A DNA stretch of 64,000 nt from Thalassotalea_F euphylliae (GCF_042682785.1 NZ_JBHUIB010000001.1:372001-436000), one strand, 5' to 3'; positions 1 through 8,900 are shown, counted from the stretch's first letter. Translations and numbers: made by a program. Notes: generated by a model from the sequence alone, not told the origin.

Positions 1-558
1 ATGCAAGCCTATTGGTATATAGGACTTGCGGCCTTGTTTGGTGCTGGTTTTTTATTCAAAAGAACACATAGGAATAGCCAAAAATTTCGCGACTCTGTCG
101 ATAGAGCTATTTTAAAGTTGCCGGTTGTCGGTGAAATACTCGATAAAGCAGTAGTTGCGCGTTATGCGAGAACCTTATCAACAACATTTGCGGCTGGTGT
201 ACCACTAATAGATGCATTAGAATCAGCGGCTGGCGCTTCAGGCAATGCTGTTTACCGCGATGCCATTATGGAAATTAGATCGGAAGTTTCTTCAGGGATG
301 CAGATGAATCTAGCCATGCGTAACTCTCAGATTTTTCCTGACATGGTCATTCAAATGGTAGCTATTGGCGAGGAATCAGGTGCCGTAGACGATATGCTCG
401 CCAAAGTGGCAAATGTGTATGAAGCTGAGGTCGATAACGCCGTTGACAACTTAACAGCTTTAATAGAACCAATGATCATGTCATTTTTGGGTGTAGTAAT
501 TGGCGGACTTATTATCGCGATGTACCTACCAATATTCCAAATTGGTAAAGTCGTTTAA
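1..558 (+). CDS. pilC: Type IV pilus inner-membrane platform protein PilC (3' part)
   Basis: This is the C-terminal half of a GspF/PilC family protein, cut by the window edge. The frame is open from base 1, so the true start lies upstream. PilC is a polytopic inner-membrane protein that couples the PilB and PilT motor ATPases to pilus assembly. The 185 visible residues hold the second T2SSF domain, with a conserved stretch of the ARTLSTTFAAGVPLIDAL type near residues 56-75, an IGEESG motif near 122-127, and a hydrophobic C-terminal helix ending in PIFQIGKVV. Full-length members have about 400 residues. The gene is followed by a terminator and then pilD, the usual pilBCD order, so pilB is probably just outside the window. 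Confidence 0.93.
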   Translation: MQAYWYIGLAALFGAGFLFKRTHRNSQKFRDSVDRAILKLPVVGEILDKAVVARYARTLSTTFAAGVPLIDALESAAGASGNAVYRDAIMEIRSEVSSGMQMNLAMRNSQIFPDMVIQMVAIGEESGAVDDMLAKVANVYEAEVDNAVDNLTALIEPMIMSFLGVVIGGLIIAMYLPIFQIGKVV

Positions 559-574
559 GTTCAGATAAGTTTTT

Positions 575-619
575 AAAGCCATTATCCTACTTGCTTGATA
601 GGGTAATGGCTTTTTCTTT
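575..619 (+). terminator. Rho-independent terminator between pilC and pilD
   Basis: Arms at 575-589 and 599-613 pair over 15 bp with one G-T wobble. The loop is nine bases, and a T-rich tract runs through 619. It lies 17 bases after the pilC stop. The alternative upstream pilD starts at 591 and 606 fall inside this hairpin, which argues against them. Confidence 0.8.
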
Positions 620-632
620 AAAAGAGATTTTT

Positions 633-1517
633 ATGCTAGACAGCATCATTTTAAATTTTGAACAAACCCCCGTACTATACTTTGCAACCATATTTATTTT
701 TTCATTAATGGTTGGCAGTTTTTTGAATGTTGTGATTCTAAGGCTGCCAAAGATGATGGAGTACAGCTGGTATCACGAATGTCGTGAATTTCTAGCGGAT
801 GAAGTGCCGAAAAAGCCTACAAGAAAGCTCGAGAGAATAACACTTTCCAAGCCAAACTCAACATGCCCTAAGTGCGGCCACGCAATAAAGTTTTATGAAA
901 ACATCCCCGTTATCAGCTGGCTATTTTTGAAGGGCAAATGTTCCAGTTGTGGCACTAAAATTTCAGCTCGATACCCTGTGATTGAGTTTATTACTGCCTG
1001 CCTAGGTGTTGTTGTTGCATCTCACTACGGCGTTACGTGGCAGGCACTTTTCGTGTTATTGCTTACCTTTGCACTAATCGCGCTCACAGTCATTGACTTA
1101 GACCACATGCTATTGCCAGACCAAATAACGCTCCCTTTTTTATGGTTGGGTTTGTTACTTAATATAAACGGTTTAATCGTTCCTCTGGAGCAAGCTGTTA
1201 TAGGTGCTGTAGCCGGTTACATGAGTTTATTTTCAGTATTTTGGCTTTTTAAAATACTTACAGGTAAAGAAGGAATGGGTCACGGCGACTTTAAACTTGT
1301 CGCTTTGTTTGGCGCCTGGATGGGCTGGGAGTTACTGCCTCTTTTGATATTAATGGCATCTTTTGTCGGTGCAATTGTTGGTGTGTCTTTAATGCTATTT
1401 AAAAATCATCAGAGAGACCAAGCTATACCATTCGGCCCATACCTTGCAGTGGCAGGTTGGATTTGTTTGCTATGGGGTAACGGCATTTGGCAATGGTATT
1501 TAGGCTTGCTGGGCTAA
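633..1517 (+). CDS. pilD: Prepilin peptidase / N-methyltransferase PilD
   Basis: PilD is an inner-membrane aspartic protease that cleaves type IV prepilins and type II pseudopilins and N-methylates the new N-terminus. Two CxxC zinc motifs are visible (CPKC at about 78-81, CSSC at 103-106). The catalytic aspartates fall in TVIDLDH (D155 or D157) and GHGD (D219). Several membrane helices follow the N-terminal GSFLNVVI segment. I chose the ATG at 633 because the upstream TTG (591) and ATG (606) lie in the pilC terminator hairpin, and because AAAGAGA sits just before 633. This gives 294 residues, normal for the family. coaE follows 24 bases later, the usual pilD-coaE linkage. Confidence 0.95.
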   Translation: MLDSIILNFEQTPVLYFATIFIFSLMVGSFLNVVILRLPKMMEYSWYHECREFLADEVPKKPTRKLERITLSKPNSTCPKCGHAIKFYENIPVISWLFLKGKCSSCGTKISARYPVIEFITACLGVVVASHYGVTWQALFVLLLTFALIALTVIDLDHMLLPDQITLPFLWLGLLLNINGLIVPLEQAVIGAVAGYMSLFSVFWLFKILTGKEGMGHGDFKLVALFGAWMGWELLPLLILMASFVGAIVGVSLMLFKNHQRDQAIPFGPYLAVAGWICLLWGNGIWQWYLGLLG

Positions 1518-1541
1518 AGTAAATACTAGGACTAGTATAAA

Positions 1542-2147
1542 GTGATAGTCGGACTTACAGGCGGAATTGGCAGCGGGAAAACCACCGTTGCTAATCTCTT
1601 TCATGCGCTAGGCATTATCATAGTTGATGCCGACATTGTCGCTAGGCAGGTAGTGAAACCTGGAACAGCTGGGCTAAAGGCCATAATTGAAAGGTTTGGC
1701 ATTGACATACTTGATAAGAATAACGAGTTAAACCGAGCAAAATTAAGGGAACTCATCTTCAATAACGAAGAAGATAAATTATGGCTTAATGCACTGTTAC
1801 ACCCTCTTATTAGAGAAGAAATGCTCACTCAACTACGTAACAGTGAGTCTCCTTATACGCTATTAGTAGCACCACTTCTCTTTGAAAATAAGCTGGAACA
1901 GTTCACCAACCGCACTTTGGTTGTGGACATACCTGAAGAGCTTCAAATAGCAAGAACCGTGGCAAGAGACAACAATCCCCCAGAGCTTGTTAAAAATATA
2001 ATAGAGGCTCAAATTGAACGGCAGACACGTCTGAGCAAAGCAGATGATGTTATCGACAACAGCGATAATGACCTTGAAAAGCTTAATCACCGCATCGAAG
2101 AATTGCACCAACAGTATTTAATGCTAACTAGCAGCCTTAAAAATTAG
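1542..2147 (+). CDS. coaE: Dephospho-CoA kinase
   Basis: CoaE catalyses the last step of coenzyme A synthesis, the ATP-dependent phosphorylation of the ribose 3'-hydroxyl of dephospho-CoA, in the cytoplasm. The P-loop GGIGSGKTT is at residues 7-15, followed by VDADIVARQV, typical of the CoA-binding region, and a DVIDNS motif near the C-terminus. Length (201 residues) matches the family. The start is a GTG; a TAGGA sequence upstream can serve as ribosome binding site. The gene follows pilD closely and precedes zapD and yacG, the standard gammaproteobacterial order. Confidence 0.95.
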   Translation: MIVGLTGGIGSGKTTVANLFHALGIIIVDADIVARQVVKPGTAGLKAIIERFGIDILDKNNELNRAKLRELIFNNEEDKLWLNALLHPLIREEMLTQLRNSESPYTLLVAPLLFENKLEQFTNRTLVVDIPEELQIARTVARDNNPPELVKNIIEAQIERQTRLSKADDVIDNSDNDLEKLNHRIEELHQQYLMLTSSLKN

Positions 2148-2254
2148 TGGTGATAGCAACATGACAGTTCTGTTAAAATAATTCGCCATTTTATCATTCT
2201 CTGGTTACTATAGCGTCAGCTAACTATACAAGGTTGTACTTCATCGTTGGTTCT

Positions 2255-3001
2255 ATGTCGTCAGTATTATATGAGCACCCGCTTAATGAGCGGATCAGGA
2301 ATTATCTAAAACTTGAACAATTGTTTGCTCAAGCCAAGCAATGTGCTCCCGAAAACATAACCACAAATCACTTCGTTTTTTTTCACGCATTATTCGCAAT
2401 ATTCGATACCTTAGAGCGTAATGATATCCGCGGCGAACTCATAAAAGACCTTGAAAAATTAGAGCAACATTTGGTTGTTTGGTCGAAGTCGCCGGAAATT
2501 AATAGCTCTGCATTGGATGAAAACTTGAAGCAGGTTGTCTCTCTCGTTTGTCAATTAAGAGGAAACCAGCCCCCATGGGCTTCTTTGCGCCACGATAAAT
2601 TCCTAGCAACGGTTAAACAGCGGTTTGCAATTCAAGGCGGCACCTCAACGTTTGACTTGCCACAACTACATTACTGGCTGCACCAATCCCCAGAAAAAGT
2701 CGGTAATGATACTGCACAATGGTTTAAACAATTGGAAGAGTTGGAACAATCGATATCCTTGGTCATGAAATTTTTGCGCCAGAAGAGTGAATTTGAACAA
2801 ATCGATACCGACAGTGGCTTTTACCAAGACAACGGTGAAGGGCTTTTACTATTGAGAATAAAGATAAATAGCCAAAGTGAATATTACCCCACTGTCAGTG
2901 GCAATCGCTTCCGATATTCGATCCGCTTTATGAGACCTTGTGACAAAGACGGTAGAAAATACGCGAATGAAGCCATGAAATTTGAACTAGCAAAATGCTA
3001 G
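2255..3001 (+). CDS. zapD: Cell division protein ZapD
   Basis: ZapD is a cytoplasmic protein that binds the FtsZ C-terminal tail and bundles protofilaments at the Z-ring. The N-terminus (VLYEHPLNERIRNYLKLEQL) matches the conserved start of the YacF/ZapD family, and the 248-residue length is normal. The reading frame opens earlier at a TTG (2234), but the ATG at 2255 puts the conserved EHPLNE motif at the usual distance from the N-terminus. No strong Shine-Dalgarno precedes either start. It lies in the coaE-zapD-yacG series, 107 bases after coaE. Confidence 0.93.
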   Translation: MSSVLYEHPLNERIRNYLKLEQLFAQAKQCAPENITTNHFVFFHALFAIFDTLERNDIRGELIKDLEKLEQHLVVWSKSPEINSSALDENLKQVVSLVCQLRGNQPPWASLRHDKFLATVKQRFAIQGGTSTFDLPQLHYWLHQSPEKVGNDTAQWFKQLEELEQSISLVMKFLRQKSEFEQIDTDSGFYQDNGEGLLLLRIKINSQSEYYPTVSGNRFRYSIRFMRPCDKDGRKYANEAMKFELAKC

Positions 3002-3038
3002 CGCTATACTCGCCCCAAATCACTGACTGAATACCACT

Positions 3039-3275
3039 ATGTCTTTAAAAGTAAACTGCCCTACCTGTGAAAAAACAGTTGTCTGGCAGTCTGAAAACGA
3101 ATACCGTCCGTTTTGCTCTGAACGTTGTAAATTGATTGATTTAGGTGACTGGGCCGAAGAAAATCATAAAATATCACAACCTCTGCAGAGTGCTGAACCA
3201 ATGTCTGAAGAAATGTTAGACGCGCTAGAAGAGCAGTTTGTTCAGCACAACAAATTTTTTGTAGAGCCAGAGTAA
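3039..3275 (+). CDS. yacG: DNA gyrase inhibitor YacG
   Basis: This is a 78-residue zinc protein of the YacG family. The E. coli member binds the GyrB C-terminus and inhibits gyrase DNA binding. The four zinc ligands are visible as CPTC (residues 7-10) and CSERC (26-30), followed by an acidic tail with GDWAEE. The gene lies 37 bases after zapD, as usual. It converges with mutT across a 14-base gap that contains no recognisable terminator. Confidence 0.93.
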   Translation: MSLKVNCPTCEKTVVWQSENEYRPFCSERCKLIDLGDWAEENHKISQPLQSAEPMSEEMLDALEEQFVQHNKFFVEPE

Positions 3276-3289
3276 AGCCAAATCTTGAT

Positions 3290-3682
3290 TTAACGGTAAG
3301 CAGACTTCAGTTCATTCACAATAGCCAAGTTTGCTTCAGGAAAATCGATATCAGATAACTCACCTATTGAGTACCACTGTTGCTCGTTTCCTTCACAAGA
3401 GTTGGGTTCACCCGAAAACTGGTCAACAACGAAAATTTCTAATTTAACCTGCTTATCACCATAATCATGCTCAATCAACATTAACGGCTGGCATGCTAGT
3501 ACATCTATTGCCACCTCTTCTTTGAGCTCTCTAGCAAGCGCCTGAGCAACAGTTTCTCCCAATTCAACCTTTCCCCCAGGAAACTCCCACTTCCCTCCCT
3601 GATGCGTATTTTCATGCCTCCTTGTAAGAAAGACTTGCTTATCACGAAGGATTACACCAACAGCCACATGTACTACTTTCAT
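3290..3682 (-). CDS. mutT: 8-oxo-dGTP diphosphatase MutT (Nudix hydrolase)
   Basis: MutT hydrolyses 8-oxo-dGTP to the monophosphate and so prevents A:T to C:G transversions. The Nudix box is present at about residues 36-58, starting GGKVELGE and ending with the RELKEE metal-binding core. The protein of 130 residues begins MKVVHVAVGVI, as in enteric MutT. The frame extends upstream to 3709, but that extension enters the secA terminator, so the ATG at 3682 is chosen. secA-mutT is a conserved pair. Confidence 0.92.
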   Translation of the reverse strand: MKVVHVAVGVILRDKQVFLTRRHENTHQGGKWEFPGGKVELGETVAQALARELKEEVAIDVLACQPLMLIEHDYGDKQVKLEIFVVDQFSGEPNSCEGNEQQWYSIGELSDIDFPEANLAIVNELKSAYR

Positions 3683-3707
3683 AAATTTACTTGCCCGAAT
3701 GATTACC

Positions 3708-3736
3708 AAAAAAAATGCCAGTCTCTGACTGGCATT
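3708..3736 (-). terminator. Rho-independent terminator after secA
   Basis: A 10-bp perfect stem (AATGCCAGTC with GACTGGCATT, three-base loop) is followed on the minus strand by eight T residues. It lies 17 bases after the secA stop and just before mutT, so mutT expression would need read-through or its own promoter. Confidence 0.88.
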
Positions 3737-3753
3737 TATAAACCTTAACTAGG

Positions 3754-6456
3754 CTACGATAATTTACCGCAACACTGTTTATATTTTTTACCCGAGCCAC
3801 AGGGACAAGGATCATTTCTTCCCACTCTAGGCTGACGTTGCTGAGGCGCAACTTCGTTGTTCGCTTCTTGATGTTGGAAGTTCTTTGGTACCTCTTCTGA
3901 TTTACGGTGCTGTTCTTCTACAGCTTCTACATCAGATTCAGCTTGAATTTGTACCTTACTCAAAATACCCACAACGTCATATTTCAAGTTATCCAGCATC
4001 TCAGAGAACAGTTCAAACGACTCGCGTTTGTATTCTTGTTTTGGATTTTTCTGCGCATAACCACGTAAGTGAATACCTTGACGCAAATGGTCCATCGCCG
4101 CTAGATGTTCTTTCCAGTGAGAGTCCAAGCTTTGAAGCATAACAGCTTTTTCAAACTGGCGAAGTACTTCTGGCCCCACCATTTCTTCTTTTGATTTATA
4201 TGACGACTCAAACTCTTCAACAATCTTTTCACGTAATGTCTCTTCGTGAAGGCTTTTGTCTTCATCTAGCCATTTCGCAACTGGCAACTCAGCATTAAAC
4301 TCACCTTTCAGGCGATCTTCTAAGCCAGACACATCCCACATTTCTTCTAACGACTGTGGTGGTATATGTTGATCAATGACACCGTTAAGCACGTCATTAC
4401 GAATAACACCTACAACTTCACCAATATCGCTTTCATCAAGCAATTCATTACGTTGTTCGTAAATAACTTTACGCTGGTCATTCGCAACATCATCAAACTC
4501 TAACAATTGCTTACGCACATCAAAGTTACGCCCTTCAACTTTACGTTGTGCGTTCTCGATGCTCTTGGTGACCCATGGGTGCTCAATAGCTTCGCCGCGT
4601 TCCATCCCTAATTTACGCATCATATTAGCGATACGCTCTGACGCGAAGATACGCATCAAGCCATCTTCCATAGACAAATAGAAACGAGTTGAACCCGCAT
4701 CACCTTGACGACCTGAACGACCACGTAACTGGTTATCGATACGGCGAGACTCGTGACGCTCTGTCGCAACAATATGAAGACCGCCAAGCTCTAATACTTT
4801 GTCATGCTCTTCTTGCCATGCCTCTTTAACTTTGGCAATTTGCTCTTCTGTTGGGTTATTCAGCTTAGCAATAGCAGCGTCTAAGTTACCGCCAAGCACG
4901 ATATCTGTGCCACGGCCGGCCATATTAGTCGCAATGGTAACCGCACCAATCTTACCTGCTTCAGCCACTATCTCTGCTTCTTGCGCATGGAATTTAGCGT
5001 TTAGTACTTTGTGCTTAACTTTCGCTTTTTTCAGGTAAGACGATAAGAATTCCGATGTTTCAATACTGATTGTACCAACAAGGACCGGCTGACCGCGTTC
5101 TACACAATCTTTTATATCTTCTAGAATAGCTTCGAACTTTTCTTCCGCGGTCAGATAGATAAGGTCCGGCATATCCTTACGAATCATTGGACGGTTCGTC
5201 GGAATAATCACCGTTTCTAAACCATAGATATGGTTAAATTCAAATGCTTCCGTATCCGCAGTACCTGTCATACCCGCCAATTTATTGTATAGACGGAAAT
5301 AGTTTTGGAATGTAATTGACGCCAGAGTTTGGTTTTCATTCTGAATTTTTACACCTTCTTTAGCTTCTACTGCTTGGTGTAGACCTTCAGACCAACGACG
5401 ACCTTCCATCGTACGGCCAGTGTGCTCATCTACAATGACGATTTCATCTTCTTTTACAATGTAGTCAACATCTTTTTGGAACAAGTTATGGGCGCGAAGC
5501 GCCGCCATCACATGATGAAGTAATGAGATATTAGCCGCAGCGAATAGAGATTCACCTTCCTTGATTAAGCCTTTTTCTTGAAGAATTTCTTCAATGCGCA
5601 CTTGGCCGCGTTCTGTTAAGTAAACCTGCTTCGATTTTTCATCAACAGTGAAGTCACCAGCGACAAAGTCTTCAGATTGACCTGTTTCTTCATCTTTGTC
5701 TTCTTCACTTTGGCGCTCAAGGCTTGGCACTATTGAGTTAATAGCCATGTAAAGCTGAGAGCTATCTTCAGCTTGGCCAGAGATGATAAGCGGCGTACGA
5801 GCCTCATCAATAAGAATGGAGTCAACTTCATCCACTACGGCAAAGTTAAGCGGACGCTGCACACGATCATCTGGCGTAAATGCCATATTGTCGCGTAAGT
5901 AATCGAATCCGAATTCATTGTTTGTGCCGTAGGTAATATCGCATGCATAAGCAGCTTTCTTGTCCATTGGCGACATTCCTGGAATGTTACAACCTACTGT
6001 TAGGCCCAGGAATTCAAATAATGGACGTGACCAATCAGCATCACGCTTGGCAAGGTAGTCATTGACCGTTACAACATGCACCCCTTTGCCAGATAAACCG
6101 TTTAGGTATGATGGTAATGTACCCGTTAGCGTTTTACCTTCACCCGTACGCATCTCAGATATTTTGCCATCGTTTAGCACCATACCACCGATCATTTGTA
6201 CGTCGAAGTGGCGCATACCAAATACACGCTTACTGGCTTCACGAACAACAGCGAATGCTTCTACTAAGATATCATCAAGGGTTTCACCCTTTTCAAGACG
6301 TTCTTTAAACTCTGCCGTTTTACCTTTTAACTCTTCATCCGAAAGAGCTTCAAAGGTTTGCTCTAACGCGTTAATTTTATCAACTTCTTTACGCATTTTT
6401 TTTAGTAGTCGGTCATTACGACTACCAAAAAGTTTGGTCATTAATTTTACGAACAT
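3754..6456 (-). CDS. secA: Preprotein translocase ATPase SecA
   Basis: SecA drives unfolded preproteins through SecYEG using ATP and acts at the inner membrane. Visible features are the Walker A segment MRTGEGKTL (about 102-110), the DEAD-like VDEVDSILIDEARTPLI segment, the GRSGRQGD helicase motif, and the C-terminal zinc tail with CPCGSG and QCC (884-896) that binds SecB. The ATG at 6456 gives MFVKLMTKLFGSRNDR, which aligns with the usual SecA N-terminus, and a 900-residue protein. A 21-codon in-frame extension to a GTG at 6519 is possible but unlikely. A short hairpin lies upstream. No SecM-like gene is seen in front. Confidence 0.97.
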   Translation of the reverse strand: MFVKLMTKLFGSRNDRLLKKMRKEVDKINALEQTFEALSDEELKGKTAEFKERLEKGETLDDILVEAFAVVREASKRVFGMRHFDVQMIGGMVLNDGKISEMRTGEGKTLTGTLPSYLNGLSGKGVHVVTVNDYLAKRDADWSRPLFEFLGLTVGCNIPGMSPMDKKAAYACDITYGTNNEFGFDYLRDNMAFTPDDRVQRPLNFAVVDEVDSILIDEARTPLIISGQAEDSSQLYMAINSIVPSLERQSEEDKDEETGQSEDFVAGDFTVDEKSKQVYLTERGQVRIEEILQEKGLIKEGESLFAAANISLLHHVMAALRAHNLFQKDVDYIVKEDEIVIVDEHTGRTMEGRRWSEGLHQAVEAKEGVKIQNENQTLASITFQNYFRLYNKLAGMTGTADTEAFEFNHIYGLETVIIPTNRPMIRKDMPDLIYLTAEEKFEAILEDIKDCVERGQPVLVGTISIETSEFLSSYLKKAKVKHKVLNAKFHAQEAEIVAEAGKIGAVTIATNMAGRGTDIVLGGNLDAAIAKLNNPTEEQIAKVKEAWQEEHDKVLELGGLHIVATERHESRRIDNQLRGRSGRQGDAGSTRFYLSMEDGLMRIFASERIANMMRKLGMERGEAIEHPWVTKSIENAQRKVEGRNFDVRKQLLEFDDVANDQRKVIYEQRNELLDESDIGEVVGVIRNDVLNGVIDQHIPPQSLEEMWDVSGLEDRLKGEFNAELPVAKWLDEDKSLHEETLREKIVEEFESSYKSKEEMVGPEVLRQFEKAVMLQSLDSHWKEHLAAMDHLRQGIHLRGYAQKNPKQEYKRESFELFSEMLDNLKYDVVGILSKVQIQAESDVEAVEEQHRKSEEVPKNFQHQEANNEVAPQQRQPRVGRNDPCPCGSGKKYKQCCGKLS

Positions 6457-6499
6457 CTTGTTAAACCATTTTACAAGGCAATAAATAACTAAATTGCTA

Positions 6500-6519
6500 G
6501 TGAAGGTTAAGACCTTCAC
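6500..6519 (-). promoter_or_regulatory. Hairpin in the secA leader
   Basis: GTGAAGGT and ACCTTCAC form a perfect 8-bp stem with a four-base loop, between the M23 peptidase stop and the secA start, about 44 bases before the secA ATG. There is no T-run after it, so it does not look like a simple terminator. A role in secA translation control is speculation. Confidence 0.4.
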
Positions 6520-6543
6520 AACAATACTTATCTTACAATCGGA

Positions 6544-7443
6544 TTACTTGGCTTTGCGGTATACGTATTTGATTGGGTTAATCTGTGCATTGTTTCTCAA
6601 GATTTCATAGTGCACATGTGGCCCTGTCGAGCGACCTGTACTCCCCATCTTGGCAATGACTTGCCCTTTTTCAACGACGTCACCCAACTCGACTTCAAGT
6701 GTTTTATTATGGCCATAACGTGTTTTGTAGCCATCACCGTGGTCAATTTCAATTAAGTTGCCATATCCATAGCGTTCACCAGACCACACAACAACGCCAG
6801 AAGCTGTTGCTATAACTGGTGCACCTTCTTTACCTGCGAAGTCTACGCCTTTGTGCATCGCCGGCCGCCCGTTGAATGGGTCCTTACGAATACCATAGTA
6901 CGATGACAACCACCCTTTTTTAATGGGGCGGCCAGATAAGTAACTATTGCTTTGGATATGGTGACCTAATGTTAAGGATTCAAGTATCTTTAATTGTTTT
7001 TCTTCTTTGTTAACGCTTTCCGTTAAAGAATCAATTTCTAGCAGCAAATCAGCCAGTGTTTTACTTTGCAACGATTCCATGGCCTGTACAGGTCCGCCAG
7101 AAGGTGGTTGCTCTTCAAAATTAAATTCTTTTTCTGGGATATTATTTTCTGTAGCTAGGCGATCACCCAAGGCATTCAAACGAAGCACTTGTGACTGAAG
7201 CTCTGCAAGTTTAAGCGTTAAAGCAATCACTTGCTGCTTGTCAGAAGTCGGTAACGAACCAATTTCCTGTTCAGGATCTATACCTGACTGCAATTGATAC
7301 GGCTCCGTATTGCTAGAAATAAACAGGTGCACAACTAAACCAGATACTAACGCAAAAACGGTAAGCGCAGACAGCCAATGGAGCTTAGTCAGCTTCATTG
7401 AGAATCTAACATTTTTTCCGCGGTATAGTAGTGTTAAACTCAT
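6544..7443 (-). CDS. M23 family metallopeptidase (LytM-type, membrane-anchored)
   Basis: This is a peptidoglycan hydrolase-like protein of 299 residues. An N-terminal membrane segment (about 20-43, LHWLSALTVFALVSGLVVHL) is followed by a coiled-coil-prone linker (about 65-150) and a C-terminal LytM domain. The zinc-site signatures are present: MHKGVDF (HxxxD) and GPHVHYEI (HxH). It may be an active endopeptidase or an amidase activator. The gene lies immediately upstream of secA, where enterics carry secM. Its start is only 27 bases from the divergent dciA start, so promoter elements probably reach into dciA. Confidence 0.88.
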   Translation of the reverse strand: MSLTLLYRGKNVRFSMKLTKLHWLSALTVFALVSGLVVHLFISSNTEPYQLQSGIDPEQEIGSLPTSDKQQVIALTLKLAELQSQVLRLNALGDRLATENNIPEKEFNFEEQPPSGGPVQAMESLQSKTLADLLLEIDSLTESVNKEEKQLKILESLTLGHHIQSNSYLSGRPIKKGWLSSYYGIRKDPFNGRPAMHKGVDFAGKEGAPVIATASGVVVWSGERYGYGNLIEIDHGDGYKTRYGHNKTLEVELGDVVEKGQVIAKMGSTGRSTGPHVHYEILRNNAQINPIKYVYRKAK

Positions 7444-7470
7444 ATTGATAGAAATTAATTGTGCTTGGGT

Positions 7471-7932
7471 ATGTTTCGAAACAACAAAAAACCGTCTGAA
7501 TTAGCGTCGCTTTTAACAAAGTCGAGCGGCACTTTGGCACAAATTAACCAAAAAACCAACTTTTTAAAAAAAATTGATTTAATTGTACGCCAAACCTGCC
7601 CTGATCTGCCAGAAGATACTTGGCAAATAGCAAATATTAAAAATGAAACAGTAGTTATTGAAGTCCGATCGGCAGTGTGGAGCCAACGACTGCAATTCGA
7701 GAAAAATAATATCGCACTGCAATTAGCCTACGCATCTGAAGGTGCGATTAATCAAGTACAATTAAAGGTATCTCCTTTTAGCCATGCCTATGGGCAGCCT
7801 ATAAAGGAGGAAGATAAGCCCAAGAAACATATGTCTCGGCACACTGCCGAACAACTAGAGCAAGTAGCAGCATCTGCGCCCAAGTCGCTACAAGAAAAAA
7901 TACGAAAACTTGCGAAGCACGCCAATAAATAA
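7471..7932 (+). CDS. dciA: DciA-family replicative helicase loader (DUF721)
   Basis: This 153-residue protein has the DUF721 fold of DciA, the ancestral loader of the DnaB helicase used by bacteria that lack phage-derived DnaC. The conserved N-terminal part includes LDLIVRQ-like and PEDTWQIANI segments and the SAVWSQRLQFEKNNI core. The C-terminal tail is basic and probably disordered. I chose the ATG at 7471 (MFRNNKKPSEL); a TTG at 7459 is less likely. It lies between lpxC and the M23/secA genes, the usual place in Alteromonadales. The family assignment is clear; the function is by homology. Confidence 0.85.
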   Translation: MFRNNKKPSELASLLTKSSGTLAQINQKTNFLKKIDLIVRQTCPDLPEDTWQIANIKNETVVIEVRSAVWSQRLQFEKNNIALQLAYASEGAINQVQLKVSPFSHAYGQPIKEEDKPKKHMSRHTAEQLEQVAASAPKSLQEKIRKLAKHANK

Positions 7933-7957
7933 AAAGGTCAGCAATTGCTGACCTTTT
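7931..7957. terminator. Bidirectional terminator between dciA and lpxC
   Basis: A perfect palindromic hairpin, AAAAAGGTCAGC-AATT-GCTGACCTTTTT, has an A-run on one side and a T-run on the other. It can end both the dciA transcript (+) and the lpxC/dcw transcript (-). Confidence 0.9.
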
Positions 7958-7985
7958 TTGAAATTCATTTGTCGTTGTAGACTGA

Positions 7986-8900
7986 CTAGCTTAGAGCGCC
8001 CGCTTCTTGAAACATAATTGGCGCTGTACTTTCATCTTCGTAAGTAACCCATTCCCAAGCGTCTGCTTGCTTGAACACTTCACGAAGTAAAATATTATTC
8101 AATGCGTGCCCTGATTTGAATGCTTTAAGTTCACCAAGAATACTTACACCACCCATGTATAGGTCGCCGATAGCATCCAAGATTTTATGCTTCACAAATT
8201 CATCATCATAACGCAGCTCATCTTTGTTAAGCATACGATATTCATCAAGCACAATCGCGTTTTCTAAGCTGCCACCTAACGCTAGGTTGTGAGAGCGCAA
8301 AAACTCGATATCTTTCATAAAGCCAAAGGTACGTGCACGGCTGATTTCTTTGATAAATGACGAAGACGTTAAGTCCATAGTCATTTGCTGACCTGTTTTC
8401 GAGATAACAGGGTGTTCAAACTCAATGGCAAAGTTCACTTTAAAGCCATTATAAGGAACAAGTTCAGCCCACTTATCACCTTCTTCAACACGAATTGGTT
8501 TGGTAATACGCAGGAATCGTTTAGCTACACTTTGCTCTTCGATGCCAACCGATTGAATCAAGTAAACAAAAGGTAATGCGCTGCCATCCATAATTGGAAT
8601 TTCAGGCGAGTCAACATCAATAACAAGATTATCAATACCTAGACCCGCTACAGCAGACAACAAGTGCTCGACGGTGGAAATCTGTACACCTGTCTCGTTC
8701 ACCAAACACGTACATAAAGTGGTTTCACCAACAGCTTCTGGCGTCGCTTTAATATCGACGACAGGATCTAGGTCAACACGACGGAATACAATACCAGTGT
8801 TTGCAGGTGCAGGACGGAGAGTGACCTTTACCTTTTCACCTTTGTGTAAACCAACGCCGACGGCTGAAACGCTATCTTTTAAAGTACGTTGTTTGATCAT
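7986..8900 (-). CDS. lpxC: UDP-3-O-acyl-N-acetylglucosamine deacetylase LpxC
   Basis: LpxC performs the first committed step of lipid A synthesis, a zinc-dependent deacetylation in the cytoplasm. The zinc and catalytic motifs are visible: STVEHLLSAV (E78, H79), HKILDAIGDL (about H238 and D242) and the SGHALNN motif near 265. Length is 304 residues, as in E. coli. It is the last gene of the dcw cluster, 133 bases after ftsZ. The short C-terminal tail ends APIMFQEAGALS; in E. coli the LpxC tail carries the FtsH degradation signal, but conservation here cannot be judged. Confidence 0.97.
   Translation of the reverse strand: MIKQRTLKDSVSAVGVGLHKGEKVKVTLRPAPANTGIVFRRVDLDPVVDIKATPEAVGETTLCTCLVNETGVQISTVEHLLSAVAGLGIDNLVIDVDSPEIPIMDGSALPFVYLIQSVGIEEQSVAKRFLRITKPIRVEEGDKWAELVPYNGFKVNFAIEFEHPVISKTGQQMTMDLTSSSFIKEISRARTFGFMKDIEFLRSHNLALGGSLENAIVLDEYRMLNKDELRYDDEFVKHKILDAIGDLYMGGVSILGELKAFKSGHALNNILLREVFKQADAWEWVTYEDESTAPIMFQEAGALS

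Noticed and set aside
591..632. Longer pilD form starting at TTG 591 or ATG 606
   Set aside because: Both starts are inside the pilC terminator hairpin; the ATG at 633 has a ribosome binding site and gives the usual PilD N-terminus.
6062..6484. 140-codon open frame on the plus strand opposite the secA 5' end
   Set aside because: Antisense to strongly conserved secA sequence; composition is that of a shadow frame.
6457..6519. secA start at GTG 6519
   Set aside because: The extra 21 residues do not resemble SecA N-termini, and the ATG at 6456 aligns well with known SecA starts. The region is kept only as a regulatory question.
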